DNA from: Candidatus Competibacteraceae bacterium
GTDB taxonomy: Bacteria; Pseudomonadota; Gammaproteobacteria; Competibacterales; Competibacteraceae
Direction: 5' to 3'
Assembly: GCA_016712625.1 (NCBI GenBank)
Contig: JADJQQ010000004.1
Coordinates: 124,001 to 188,000 of the forward strand
DNA: 64,000 nucleotides
Part shown: positions 1-8,291 of the stretch, piece after piece
Position numbering within the stretch: position 1 is the first letter of the stretch
Layout: the number at the start of each line of letters is the position of its first letter
Position numbers and translations under genes: made by a program
The notes under the pieces: generated by a model
What the model was told of the DNA's origin: nothing
The model's input: only the letters and a program-made list of their open reading frames with translations
The model's database searches: none

Positions 1-69
1 GCCAACAGCGCTATCGCTAAACTCCATCGCTCGCCCGCCATGACGCCAGCGGATGGCGTTGTGACAGGC

Positions 70-1650
70 TTATCGTTGCAGGTAGGCCAGTTCTTTGGGC
101 AAGGTGATATTGTTGCCGAAATGATCTTCGCCGTAGCCTGATTTGGCCAGCAATTCGAGATCGCTCAACACCCGCTTGTCGCCGCTGAAGGTAATGCTGA
201 ATTCGGTTTTGATATCGAGCTGGCCGGTTGCTTGCAACTTTGCCATTTCGTTGGCGACGGTTTCGAGCAAAGTGGCCTGTTTGTCAAATTCATTCGATAT
301 ATCAAGCGGCTGCTTGTAAATAATCAGCTTGCCTCGTTCGATTAGCTTGATGATCACGTCCCGGATGGTGGTCTTAATGTCACTGTGGCTTAATTCCCTG
401 GTCGGTGTGAGTAAACGACCGATTTCCGCCGCCAGCCAGCGCCGTTTTTGCGCGTTAATTTTTTCGTTGGCTCTGAAGATAGCCATCGGCGAGCTGGCGT
501 CGAAAGACTGGCCGTCCAATTCCATGACGACATCGCTACCGTAATGACGCACGATGCGGGCGATGAGGGTGGACGGGCGGACATGAAAGCCGCGGTACGA
601 TGGCGCTGGTACTTCTATTTTGCCGATTTCCGCATAGCGTTTCAGTAAGGTGTAGCAAAGACATTGGCCATGTGCTAAGTAAATACTGGCAAATATGATC
701 GAATAATTGATCAATAGATTCAGAAGCGTTTCCGAATTAACCACTGGTTTACGGCGCAATGTAGCGTCGCCAGTATGAATATTCAGATGTCTTTCATAGT
801 AATGGATTAAATAAGTCGCTACTTCCAGCAGATGGAAAATGAGGCTGATATGGCCGCGCAACATCGGAAGTTCTGAATCGGTGCGCTCGGTTTCAGTCCC
901 CAAGACATACGTATCATAGAGCGACTGAAGACAGTGGAAGCGTACCTTGACGTAGCGAAGATTATCCTCGCTGATCGAATCAGGAAGCGAGGTGGCGTAG
1001 TTTTCCGATTCCTCTGCTCTAGGAAGGGTTAATATTTCGCCTTCCGAAGCGGCGTTTAAATAAGCCGTTGCCAGATAGATGACAGTTTCCGCCACATGTT
1101 TGATTTTTCGCGCCGGCCGGTCATGCGGCAAGCGCGCCGCTGGGACAGATTCCGCGTAAAGCCTTGACCAGTGCTCGTCAGCGGGCGGCGTTAGTCCTAG
1201 CCGAGTGGCCTCGGCCAAAATCAAGTTCGAGGCTGTCTGTAGAACCTCGTGCGTGCGTTCAATAGCCTGCCTGGTAGCGGATTTGAAGTCGTGCTCGATC
1301 GGCAATAGCCGATAGAAATTAAGGGCGCGATAAATGTGTAGTAACTCATACACAACTTCGGCAAAGAGTTTTATGGTCGCTGTGAGAGATCTAAAGCGTG
1401 ACCATTTGCGATTGTTGCGCGCCCCATAAGCATCCAGTAGTTCTTCAAGCTGCCGGGCTTGCGAGAGTAGGTCGGAGACCAGTGGCAGGGTAAGCGCGCT
1501 CGTATTTGGACACCCGGCCGCCAAGAAGCGCGCTATCCACAACAGCTTGCACACGTCGCCATCAATCAGCGCAACGAAGTCGCCATTTTCGATGATGACC
1601 GGATCGGCGCATTGCTTGGAGTCGGCGGCTTTACCATCAGTGTGAATCAT
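70..1650 (-). CDS. Large protein with C-terminal HPr-like domain, function unknown
   Basis: I do not recognise the whole protein (526 aa from the ATG at 1650; a GTG three codons upstream is also possible). The N-terminal two thirds are helix-rich and contain no motif I can name. Around residue 356 the stretch GFHVRPSTLIARIVRHYGSD resembles the active-site segment of the PTS phosphocarrier HPr (G-L-H-x-R-P), with the histidine and arginine in place, followed by a V-x-L-D-G strand as in HPr. This suggests that His356 could be phosphorylated or that the HPr fold has been reused for regulation. HPr is normally an 85-90 aa stand-alone protein, so this context is unusual. It is transcribed alone, divergently from the thiolase gene, across a 570 bp gap. 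No PTS enzyme I or EII gene is in the window. Confidence 0.7.
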   Translation of the reverse strand: MIHTDGKAADSKQCADPVIIENGDFVALIDGDVCKLLWIARFLAAGCPNTSALTLPLVSDLLSQARQLEELLDAYGARNNRKWSRFRSLTATIKLFAEVVYELLHIYRALNFYRLLPIEHDFKSATRQAIERTHEVLQTASNLILAEATRLGLTPPADEHWSRLYAESVPAARLPHDRPARKIKHVAETVIYLATAYLNAASEGEILTLPRAEESENYATSLPDSISEDNLRYVKVRFHCLQSLYDTYVLGTETERTDSELPMLRGHISLIFHLLEVATYLIHYYERHLNIHTGDATLRRKPVVNSETLLNLLINYSIIFASIYLAHGQCLCYTLLKRYAEIGKIEVPAPSYRGFHVRPSTLIARIVRHYGSDVVMELDGQSFDASSPMAIFRANEKINAQKRRWLAAEIGRLLTPTRELSHSDIKTTIRDVIIKLIERGKLIIYKQPLDISNEFDKQATLLETVANEMAKLQATGQLDIKTEFSITFSGDKRVLSDLELLAKSGYGEDHFGNNITLPKELAYLQR

Positions 1651-1831
1651 GGATCTCACAATACTAGCAAGCTGGAGCTATCGCCATGCCAGATCCTCAC
1701 CATCAAGTCAGCCTCAGTCGCAGTGGAGATAAAACAATACCGCAGTTAGCGCGAAGCGTGTAGGCCTGGAACGGATAGCCGCTCTTGAAGGATGGCAAAT
1801 GATAGGCGGCTGGTTGATAATTCACAGCATA

Positions 1832-1843
1832 TTATACCATCAT
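1832..1843 (-). other. Putative Ter-like site A
   Basis: The minus strand reads ATGATGGTATAA, an exact match to the 12-mer shared by sites A, B, D, E and F in this window. It aligns with the E. coli Ter core ATGTTGTAAC at seven of ten positions. It lies in the divergent intergenic gap left of the thiolase gene. If polarity is as in E. coli, it would stop forks moving toward lower coordinates. Confidence 0.55.
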
Positions 1844-1884
1844 AAAAATATTTTTCTTATTAATCCGAGCTGTTGCCATCGAAA

Positions 1885-1921
1885 GATCTATTGATTGAAG
1901 CACTGCTTCAATCAATAGATC
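1885..1921. repeat. Perfect 18-bp inverted repeat (hairpin)
   Basis: Arms at 1885-1902 and 1904-1921 are exact reverse complements separated by one base; each arm starts or ends in GATCTATTGATTG. There is no T-run after it, so it is not a standard rho-independent terminator. It could form a cruciform, be an interspersed repeat unit, or be the remnant of a foldback element. It sits 41 bp from Ter-like site A. Confidence 0.75.
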
Positions 1922-2223
1922 CCACTGGTTTGCTACATCGAATAATAACGCGCTGAATAGTTTGTGGGCCAGCGGGGGGCCATTTCCACCAAATATTTCG
2001 AGATATCTTCTCAAGTAGTTGAGTTATTAAAATATTGGTGCTCGATATGAACTTTGTTTAAATGGAGCGGCGATTGACATACGCCAATGATAGGCTTTAC
2101 TTTCCAGCACCCACCCATGCAACGCCAGCCAGGATGGCGCGCGGGGCATCAACAGGGAATTTCGGTAAGCGGGTCTTGGAAAGATCGAGTCAAACCTAAC
2201 CACATAAATCTGAGGAGTAACTG

Positions 2224-3426
2224 ATGGCACTCAAAGAAGTCGTGATTGTTAGCGCCGCCCGGACGGCGATCGGCAAATTTATGGGCACTTTGAAGGACGT
2301 GCCGGCGCGTGATCTGGCGATAACGGCCGCCAAGGGTGCGATCGAACGGTCCGGCGTTCCGGCCGACAAGATCGACGAGATTTGCATGGGCCAGCTGTAT
2401 GGCGGCATGCAGGGTTCTCTGCCGGCTCGTCAAGTCAGCATGCGGGTCGGGTTGCCGCACAGCAGCAGCGCTGTATCCGTAAACCAGAACTGTACCTCTG
2501 GCATGCGGGCGCTGGAGATCGCCTGCCACAACATCATGCTCGGTCAAACCGAGATCGGTCTGGTCGTAGGCGTGGAAAGTATGACCAATGCACCTTATCT
2601 GCTGCCCAAGGGCCGCATGGGTTATCGGATGGGGCAGGGCAACATTGAAGACAGCATGATCCATGATGGCCTGTTCGACGAGCTGGTGCCAGGCCACATG
2701 GCGATGACGGCGGAAAACGTCGCCGCCAAGTACGGGATTACGCGCCAGGAATGCGACGAATTGGCGCTGATCAGCCACACGCGCTGCACCAAAGCAACGG
2801 CGGATGGCGTTTTCAAGCGCGAGATCGTTCCAGTCGAACTGAAATCGAAGAAAGGCTCGACTTTCTTTGAAGCTGATGAGAATTTTATTCCTGACGCCAG
2901 CATCGAAAAAATAGCCAAGCTGCCGACCGCGTTCAAAAAGGACGGCGTGGTTACAGCGGCCAATGCATCGAGCATCAACGACGGCGCCAGCGCGGTCGTC
3001 ATCATGTCCTTGGACAAGGCCAAGGAAATGGGCATCAAGCCGTTGATGAAGCTGGTCAGCATCTGCAACGCCGGCGTCGACCCGATGGTGATGGGCCTTG
3101 GCCCAGCGGTGGCGATTCCCAAAGCGCTCAAGCAAGCCGGCATGAAGTTTGAAGACATCGACTATTGGGAAGTCAACGAGGCTTTTGCCGCTCAATGGCT
3201 CGGCGTCGGTCGGATGCTGAAAGAGCAGGGCATGAGCTTGACTCCGGATAACTGTAACTTCAATGGCTCCGGCATCGCGCTGGGACATCCTGTCGGATCG
3301 ACGGGGTTGCGCATCGTGGTCAGCTTGTACTACGAACTGGAGCGGCAAGGGAAAACCACCGGCGGCGCTTCGCTTTGTGTCGGTACTGGCCCCGCCATGG
3401 CGTCTTTGTGGACGCGCGCGATCTAA
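2224..3426 (+). CDS. Acetyl-CoA C-acetyltransferase (thiolase)
   Basis: Thiolase of 400 aa, the normal length for the biosynthetic family, which condenses two acetyl-CoA to acetoacetyl-CoA or runs the reverse cleavage. The nucleophilic Cys90 lies in VNQNCTSGM, the active-site His355 in NGSGIALGHPVGSTG, and the acid/base Cys385 in SLCVGTGPA. The last motif differs from the usual C-x-G-G-x-G, so its branch of the family is uncertain. GAGGAG lies seven bases before the ATG. It stands alone, followed by a strong terminator. In a storage-polymer organism it could feed PHA synthesis, but no phaB or phaC is nearby, so beta-oxidation or ketone-body use is equally possible. Confidence 0.93.
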   Translation: MALKEVVIVSAARTAIGKFMGTLKDVPARDLAITAAKGAIERSGVPADKIDEICMGQLYGGMQGSLPARQVSMRVGLPHSSSAVSVNQNCTSGMRALEIACHNIMLGQTEIGLVVGVESMTNAPYLLPKGRMGYRMGQGNIEDSMIHDGLFDELVPGHMAMTAENVAAKYGITRQECDELALISHTRCTKATADGVFKREIVPVELKSKKGSTFFEADENFIPDASIEKIAKLPTAFKKDGVVTAANASSINDGASAVVIMSLDKAKEMGIKPLMKLVSICNAGVDPMVMGLGPAVAIPKALKQAGMKFEDIDYWEVNEAFAAQWLGVGRMLKEQGMSLTPDNCNFNGSGIALGHPVGSTGLRIVVSLYYELERQGKTTGGASLCVGTGPAMASLWTRAI

Positions 3427-3448
3427 ATCCTGTTTGAGCGCGGGCTCG

Positions 3449-3473
3449 GGCGGCCTTGCGAGGCCGCCTTTTT
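3449..3473 (+). terminator. Rho-independent terminator after thiolase gene
   Basis: A perfect 8-bp GC-rich stem (GGCGGCCT / AGGCCGCC) with a TGCG tetraloop is followed directly by five T residues, 22 bases after the thiolase stop codon. Confidence 0.92.
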
Positions 3474-3485
3474 AGCCTTGAGGTT

Positions 3486-3497
3486 TTATATCATCAT
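3486..3497 (-). other. Putative Ter-like site B
   Basis: The minus strand reads ATGATGATATAA preceded by AGAG, matching the shared motif. It lies between the thiolase terminator and the serS start, and is oriented like sites A and C. The nearby TATAAT at 3531-3536 may be the -10 box of serS. Confidence 0.55.
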
Positions 3498-3597
3498 CTC
3501 TTTGGCAAAAATTCCCCACCCAATTTCCGTTATAATCACAAACCTCTCCAAACAAGCCAAATCAATCAGATCGGACGATACAGGAGCGCCGAGATCC

Positions 3598-4881
3598 ATG
3601 CTGGACCCTAAATTACTCAGAACCGAATTGGCGCAAACCGCCGCCGAACTCGCCCGTCGCGGTTATCCACTGGATGTTGCATTAATTGGCGCTTTGGAGG
3701 AGCAACGCAAGACGCTGCAAGTTCGAACTCAAGAGCTCCAAAACGAGCGTAACACGCGTTCCAAAGCGATTGGCCGCGCCAAGGCCAACGGCGAGGACAT
3801 CCAACCATTACTGGAAAAAGTGGCCTCTTTAGGCGACCAATTAAAGCAAGCTGAAGGTGAGCTAGAGACCGTTCAAACCCAATTGACGGCATTGCAACTG
3901 AGCATCCCTAATCTACCCCATGAGAGCACGCCCGATGGTCATGGCGAGGCGGATAACGTCGAAATCCGCCGCTGGGGCGCACCGCGCCCATGGCAGTTTA
4001 CGGCTAGAGATCACGTCGATTTGGGAGCCGAAGGCGGACTAAATTTTGAAGCGGCCACTAAGCTGGCCGGAACTCGGTTTGCTGTAATTCAGGGCCAACT
4101 GGCGCGGCTGCATCGAGCGCTAATTCAGTTCATGCTTGATCTGCATACGCGAGAGCATGGTTATCGTGAGGTTTACGTGCCTTATCTGGTCAACGCCGAC
4201 AGCTTGCGGGGGACTGGCCAGCTACCAAAATTTGAAGCGGATCTGTTTAAGCTGAGCGGCGAATTGAATTATTACCTCATTCCCACCGCCGAAGTGCCGG
4301 TGACCAATCTGGTGCGTGACCATATTCTGGCCCATACCGAACTACCGCTACGCTATGTCGCGCATACCCCTTGCTTTCGAAGTGAAGCTGGCTCTTACGG
4401 CAAAGATGTCCGCGGTATGATCCGGCAACATCAGTTTGAAAAGGTCGAACTGGTACAAATCGTCCGCCCGGAGGATTCCTATGGGGCGCTGGAAGAATTG
4501 ACCGGCCACGCGGAAAAAGTATTACAGCGACTGGAATTGCCGTATCGCGTCGTTGCGCTCTGCACCGGCGATATCGGTTTTTCCTCGGCTAAGACCTATG
4601 ATTTAGAAGTTTGGTTACCCGGCCAGCAAGCCTATCGGGAAATTTCTTCGTGCAGTAACTTTGAAGATTTCCAGGCGCGCCGAATGCAAGCCCGCTGGCG
4701 CAATCCGGCCACTGGCAAGCCGGAATTGGCGCATACCCTGAATGGTTCGGGCCTGGCCGTGGGGCGAACCTTGGTGGCGGTAATGGAGAACTATCAAGAC
4801 GAACGAGGGCGTATTCGGATTCCCGAGGCGCTTAAACCTTATCTGAGCGGCTTAGACTTTGTTGTGCCAGACGGGCGCTGA
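3598..4881 (+). CDS. serS: Seryl-tRNA synthetase
   Basis: Class II aminoacyl-tRNA synthetase that charges tRNA-Ser. The N-terminal about 100 residues form the helical coiled-coil arm that binds tRNA. The catalytic core shows the TAEVPVTN segment, motif 2 (FRSEAGSYGKDVRGMIR..HQF) and motif 3 (TLNGSGLAVGRTLVAVMENY). The frame is open 40 codons further upstream, but the ATG at 3598 gives MLDPKLLR..., the standard SerRS start, and 427 aa, the family length; AGGAG lies at 3582-3586. The last 50 bp overlap tail-to-tail with the MATE exporter gene on the other strand. Confidence 0.97.
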   Translation: MLDPKLLRTELAQTAAELARRGYPLDVALIGALEEQRKTLQVRTQELQNERNTRSKAIGRAKANGEDIQPLLEKVASLGDQLKQAEGELETVQTQLTALQLSIPNLPHESTPDGHGEADNVEIRRWGAPRPWQFTARDHVDLGAEGGLNFEAATKLAGTRFAVIQGQLARLHRALIQFMLDLHTREHGYREVYVPYLVNADSLRGTGQLPKFEADLFKLSGELNYYLIPTAEVPVTNLVRDHILAHTELPLRYVAHTPCFRSEAGSYGKDVRGMIRQHQFEKVELVQIVRPEDSYGALEELTGHAEKVLQRLELPYRVVALCTGDIGFSSAKTYDLEVWLPGQQAYREISSCSNFEDFQARRMQARWRNPATGKPELAHTLNGSGLAVGRTLVAVMENYQDERGRIRIPEALKPYLSGLDFVVPDGR

Positions 4882-6214
4882 GTTGTCGGAAACGGAAATT
4901 TAGCAGCACGGCGGCGACGGACAAACCGGCGATCAGCCCGATCCAGGGGCCCGCTGGCCCGAAGCCCCAGTGAATTCCAAGCAGCCAGCCTAGCGGAAAG
5001 GCGATCAGCCAATAGGCGACCAATACGATCAGCATCGGCAGCCGGGTATCTTTTAAGCCTCGTAACGCGCCCAGCGCGCCGACCTGCAGGCCATCGGAAA
5101 TTTGAAAAAGCGCGGCTAGTTGTAACAAACCTCCCGCCACCACAATCACTGGCGTATGATCGGTGTAGAAGGCGGCGATTGAGTGGTGGGCGAGGAAAAT
5201 CAATACCGCCATCGCGGCCATAAACAAGCCGGACAAACCGATGCCGGTGAGTCCGCTAAAGCGGGCCGCCGCCGGATCATCGCGACCGATGGCGTAACCG
5301 ACTCGCACGGTGGTTGCCATGCTTAGGCCCAACGGGATCATGAAAGTCATACCGGCCACGTTCAAAGCGATCTGATGCGCGGCGGCGGCGACCGCGCCGA
5401 GCGTGCCCAACAACAAGGCGACCGCGGCGAACACGCCAGTTTCCAGAAATAAACCGATCCCGATGGGTAGGCCCAAGGCTAATAGGGGTTGCAGTCGCCG
5501 CCAATCTGGCCAGTCCCAATGTTGGAACAGGTTGTAGCGCCGATAACCCTGATCCGCGAACAGGAACCCAAGCATCGCCACCAACACCAGCCACATGCTA
5601 AGCGCGGTGGCGGCGCCACAGCCCAGCGCGCCAAGTTGGGGGAACCCCCAATGGCCGAAGATGAGCGCGTAATTGGCCACGATATTGATGATCAACCCTG
5701 GCAAGATGACCCCTAGAATGGGTCGAGTGCGGGCAATGCCTTCACTGAACAGCCGAAAACTCATAAAGATAAAGATCGGAAACATCCCCCAAGACAGCGC
5801 TCGCAGATAATCGCCGGTGATCGGGATGATCGCCGGTTCGATACCCAGCTTCGCCAGCAGAGGCTCTAAGTGGCGCAAGGCAAAAAAACACGCCGCTCCC
5901 AATAACGCCGCCAGCCAAAGCGACTGTCTGACTAGCGGGGCAATCTGATCGATTTGGCCAGCGCCGCGCAATTGGGCTACCGAGGGGCTAAGGGCCATCA
6001 AAATGCCCGTCGCCAATAGAAATAAGGTATGCCATAAGCCGGCGCCGATGGCGACCGCCGCCAATTCGACCGGCCCAACCCGACCCATCATCACTGTGTC
6101 GAAAAAGCCCATGGCCATTTGCGCTACTTGCGCCGCGACCAGCGGGCCGCCAATCCGAAGCAGCGCGGCGGCTTCGGTGCCAAGACGGGCGAGGGCAGGG
6201 GACGATCCATGCAT
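4832..6214 (-). CDS. MATE family multidrug efflux transporter (NorM type)
   Basis: Inner-membrane protein of 460 aa with about twelve hydrophobic segments, the length and topology of MATE exporters that expel cationic drugs in exchange for Na+ or H+. The N-terminal segment AQMAMGFFDTVMMGRVGPVE and the following MALSPSVAQLRGAG are very close to NorM-type signatures (Q-x-A-x-G-x-x-D-T-x-M-x-G-R). The C-terminal end overlaps the serS 3' end by 50 bp. The start faces the DAHP synthase gene divergently across about 107 bp. Substrate cannot be inferred. Confidence 0.92.
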   Translation of the reverse strand: MHGSSPALARLGTEAAALLRIGGPLVAAQVAQMAMGFFDTVMMGRVGPVELAAVAIGAGLWHTLFLLATGILMALSPSVAQLRGAGQIDQIAPLVRQSLWLAALLGAACFFALRHLEPLLAKLGIEPAIIPITGDYLRALSWGMFPIFIFMSFRLFSEGIARTRPILGVILPGLIINIVANYALIFGHWGFPQLGALGCGAATALSMWLVLVAMLGFLFADQGYRRYNLFQHWDWPDWRRLQPLLALGLPIGIGLFLETGVFAAVALLLGTLGAVAAAAHQIALNVAGMTFMIPLGLSMATTVRVGYAIGRDDPAAARFSGLTGIGLSGLFMAAMAVLIFLAHHSIAAFYTDHTPVIVVAGGLLQLAALFQISDGLQVGALGALRGLKDTRLPMLIVLVAYWLIAFPLGWLLGIHWGFGPAGPWIGLIAGLSVAAVLLNFRFRQLSARLAQQSLSRSDKV

Positions 6215-6321
6215 GAGCGGCGGTCAGCGATCAAAAAAACTGGCATCAGCGGAGGAGAGTGATAGTATGGCGCTCCTTTCAAAAATGATCTCTTTTTATC
6301 ATTAGGGAAACGGATAAGGTC

Positions 6322-7440
6322 ATGATCGTTATTTTGAGATCCGATATTGGGGATCAATCTGAAGAATATCAGCAGGCGCTCGACTATCTGTCAAAGCTGC
6401 CGGGCATTACCGCGCGCGCCCATAAAGTACAAGGCACCCAGCAGGAACTGACCGAGATCTATCTGATCGGCGACACCAAAACCCTCTCGGCTGAAGAGGT
6501 AAGCGCTGTGCCTGGGGTGGAGCGGGTGATCCGCATTTCGGAAGAATATCGGATTTTAGGCCGGCATCGGGATGAGCAACGAACGAGCGGTTTTGAATAC
6601 AACGGGGTTTTGTTTAGTCAGGGTACCTTAAACGTCTTTGCCGGCTTATGCGCTGTCGATACCCCCGAACATGTGGAATTGATGCTGAAAGCGTTGCGCG
6701 ATCACGGCCAAGTTTGCACTCGCATGGGCGCTTATAAGCCGCGCACCAATCCCTATTCATTCCAGGGACATGGCAAATCCTGTTTGCCTTATGTTTTTGA
6801 GCAGGCCGGTAAATACGGAATCAAGGTTGTGGCGATGGAAGTCACCCATGAAAGCCACGTCGATGAGATTCAGGAAGGTTTGGAACAGACTGGCCAAGCG
6901 ACTGGGGTCATGCTGCAAATTGGTACTCGAAATACGCAAAATTTTGAACTGCTGAAAGCAGTTGGCCGACAGCAAGCGTTTCCAGTCCTATTAAAGCGGG
7001 GTTTTGGCATCACGCTGAATGAATCGCTGAACGCGGCGGAGTACCTTGCTAGCGAGGGTAACTCCCGCGTCATATTTTGTTTGCGCGGCGTAAAAACCAA
7101 CATGGGCGACCCCCACCGCAATCTCGTGGATTTCAGTCATGTGCCGGTGCTCAAGCGGTTGACACGAATGCCGGTATGTGTCGATCCCTCGCATTCAGTG
7201 GGCACCCGCGAGCGCTCACCAGACGGTTTATACGATCTGATGCACGCGACGGCACAAGGGGTAGCCGCTGGCGCCAACATGGTGTTGGTGGATTTTCATC
7301 CCGCACCCGCCAAAGCCTTGGTGGATGGTCCTCAGGCCATGCTATTGAGCGAGTTAGCCTGGTTTCTGGAGGATGTCGCTCTGGCAAGAGACTGCTATGA
7401 AAAGCGCCAAGCCCTCGCCGAAGCGCACCGTTTAGCCTAG
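6322..7440 (+). CDS. 3-deoxy-7-phosphoheptulonate synthase (DAHP synthase), type I-beta
   Basis: First enzyme of the shikimate pathway, joining phosphoenolpyruvate and erythrose 4-phosphate. The N-terminal about 85 residues look like the ferredoxin-like regulatory domain seen in the AroF/AroA-beta group. The barrel follows, with KPRTNPYSFQG (substrate Lys/Arg), QIGTRNTQNFELL, PVLLKRG and VDPSHSVG. It departs from the usual sequence in two places: the canonical I-L-C-E-R-G becomes IFCLRG, and G-A-R-N becomes GTRN, so it is a divergent branch and activity is not certain. At 372 aa it is slightly longer than typical bacterial members. It is a single-gene unit with AAGG before the ATG. Confidence 0.85.
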   Translation: MIVILRSDIGDQSEEYQQALDYLSKLPGITARAHKVQGTQQELTEIYLIGDTKTLSAEEVSAVPGVERVIRISEEYRILGRHRDEQRTSGFEYNGVLFSQGTLNVFAGLCAVDTPEHVELMLKALRDHGQVCTRMGAYKPRTNPYSFQGHGKSCLPYVFEQAGKYGIKVVAMEVTHESHVDEIQEGLEQTGQATGVMLQIGTRNTQNFELLKAVGRQQAFPVLLKRGFGITLNESLNAAEYLASEGNSRVIFCLRGVKTNMGDPHRNLVDFSHVPVLKRLTRMPVCVDPSHSVGTRERSPDGLYDLMHATAQGVAAGANMVLVDFHPAPAKALVDGPQAMLLSELAWFLEDVALARDCYEKRQALAEAHRLA

Positions 7441-7457
7441 AGGCTGAAATTAAATTT

Positions 7458-7469
7458 TTATATCATCTT
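7458..7469 (-). other. Putative Ter-like site C (one mismatch)
   Basis: The minus strand reads AAGATGATATAA, one change from the shared 12-mer. It lies in the 36-bp gap between two convergent genes and has the same orientation as sites A and B. It would be the innermost left site of the proposed fork trap. Confidence 0.45.
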
Positions 7470-7476
7470 CTTAAAT

Positions 7477-8196
7477 CTATTCACCCAAAAGCACACTCCG
7501 TGCCCGATTCAAACAAGCCGCCAAGTAATCACTCCCACCCTGGTCTGGATGCAAACGTTGCATCAATCGGCGGTAGGCGGCTTGAATTTCGTCACGGCTG
7601 GCGCCCATCGGCAAACCAAGAATTTCATACGCCTCAGCGTGGCTCATCCTTCCAGACCGATCAATGCCAGCCCCAGAACGGCCAGATCGTTCGTTTTCCG
7701 CCAATCGGTTGCGCCAAGCCGGATCACAATGACGATCCAGAAAAGTCTCCAATAGTGATAAAGATCGCGGGTCAGACCGGGACTCACGCCAGAAATCCAG
7801 ATACTCCGCCAACTGCATATCCCGCAGCGCCCGCCCGGCGAAGCGACCCTCCCGCACCACCCCAGACATAGCCCCCGTCGCATGATCAAGCCGGATATGA
7901 AGAAAGCGGGTATTGATGACAGACTGGCCTTGAGCGCCAGCGCCGGACCCCACGGGAGAGAATAGTCGAATCTTAAACCAACGCAGAACCAGTGGCGCCA
8001 GAAGAGCAAGCAGGACTACGGCAGCCTCAATGCCACCGCGCGTAGCCGAAAAAGCCAAAAAAAGCAAAAAAGCGGCTAGACCGATTGCCGCCACGCGTTG
8101 GGGCGTCTGCCTAAACTGAGGAGAACGGCGGAACCAGCGGATAAAAAAGTAGCCACCGACCAATAAAGCCGCTACCCACAGCGCACGGACTAGCAT
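7477..8196 (-). CDS. Membrane-anchored J-domain protein
   Basis: The 239-aa protein starts with a hydrophobic segment (residues 1-22), has one or two more around 35-70, and ends in a J domain (about 180-239) with YEILGLPMGASRDEIQAAYR and the HPD motif at 216-218, which stimulates the ATPase of a DnaK-type chaperone. This arrangement, membrane N-terminus and C-terminal J domain, recalls the Pam18/Tim14 style and known gammaproteobacterial DnaJ-like membrane proteins, rather than DnaJ itself, because there is no G/F or zinc domain. It is convergent with the DAHP synthase gene. The client is unknown. Confidence 0.85.
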   Translation of the reverse strand: MLVRALWVAALLVGGYFFIRWFRRSPQFRQTPQRVAAIGLAAFLLFLAFSATRGGIEAAVVLLALLAPLVLRWFKIRLFSPVGSGAGAQGQSVINTRFLHIRLDHATGAMSGVVREGRFAGRALRDMQLAEYLDFWRESRSDPRSLSLLETFLDRHCDPAWRNRLAENERSGRSGAGIDRSGRMSHAEAYEILGLPMGASRDEIQAAYRRLMQRLHPDQGGSDYLAACLNRARSVLLGE

Positions 8197-8291
8197 GCGC
8201 TCTCCCGAAACAAGCTAGTTGGCGAGTCAATAATCAAGGGATTGCCTCTATTGCCAAGGGATAAAGCGCGGCTTTTAAAATACAGAACCGC

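Larger units (their letters stand above)
1660..2223. other. Intergenic region with Ter-like site and long palindrome
   Basis: This gap lies between two divergent genes. Short open frames here (for example 1832-2014 and 2027-2230 on the minus strand) have no recognisable products and I leave them out. The region holds the Ter-like site at 1832-1843 and a perfect 18-bp inverted repeat at 1885-1921, listed separately. A Shine-Dalgarno GAGGAG precedes the thiolase start. Promoters for both flanking genes should be here but I could not pick one with confidence. Confidence 0.5.

Noticed and set aside
1832..2014. 60-codon minus-strand frame in the first intergenic gap
   Set aside because: It runs straight through the long palindrome and the Ter-like site and has no ribosome binding site or known product.
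2149..3348. Long open frame on the minus strand opposite the thiolase gene
   Set aside because: It is the shadow of a GC-rich gene; the product is rich in His/Arg/Gln and has no family resemblance.
3502..3536. TTGGCA and TATAAT as a serS promoter
   Set aside because: The spacing is 23 bases, too long for a standard promoter; only the -10 box is plausible.
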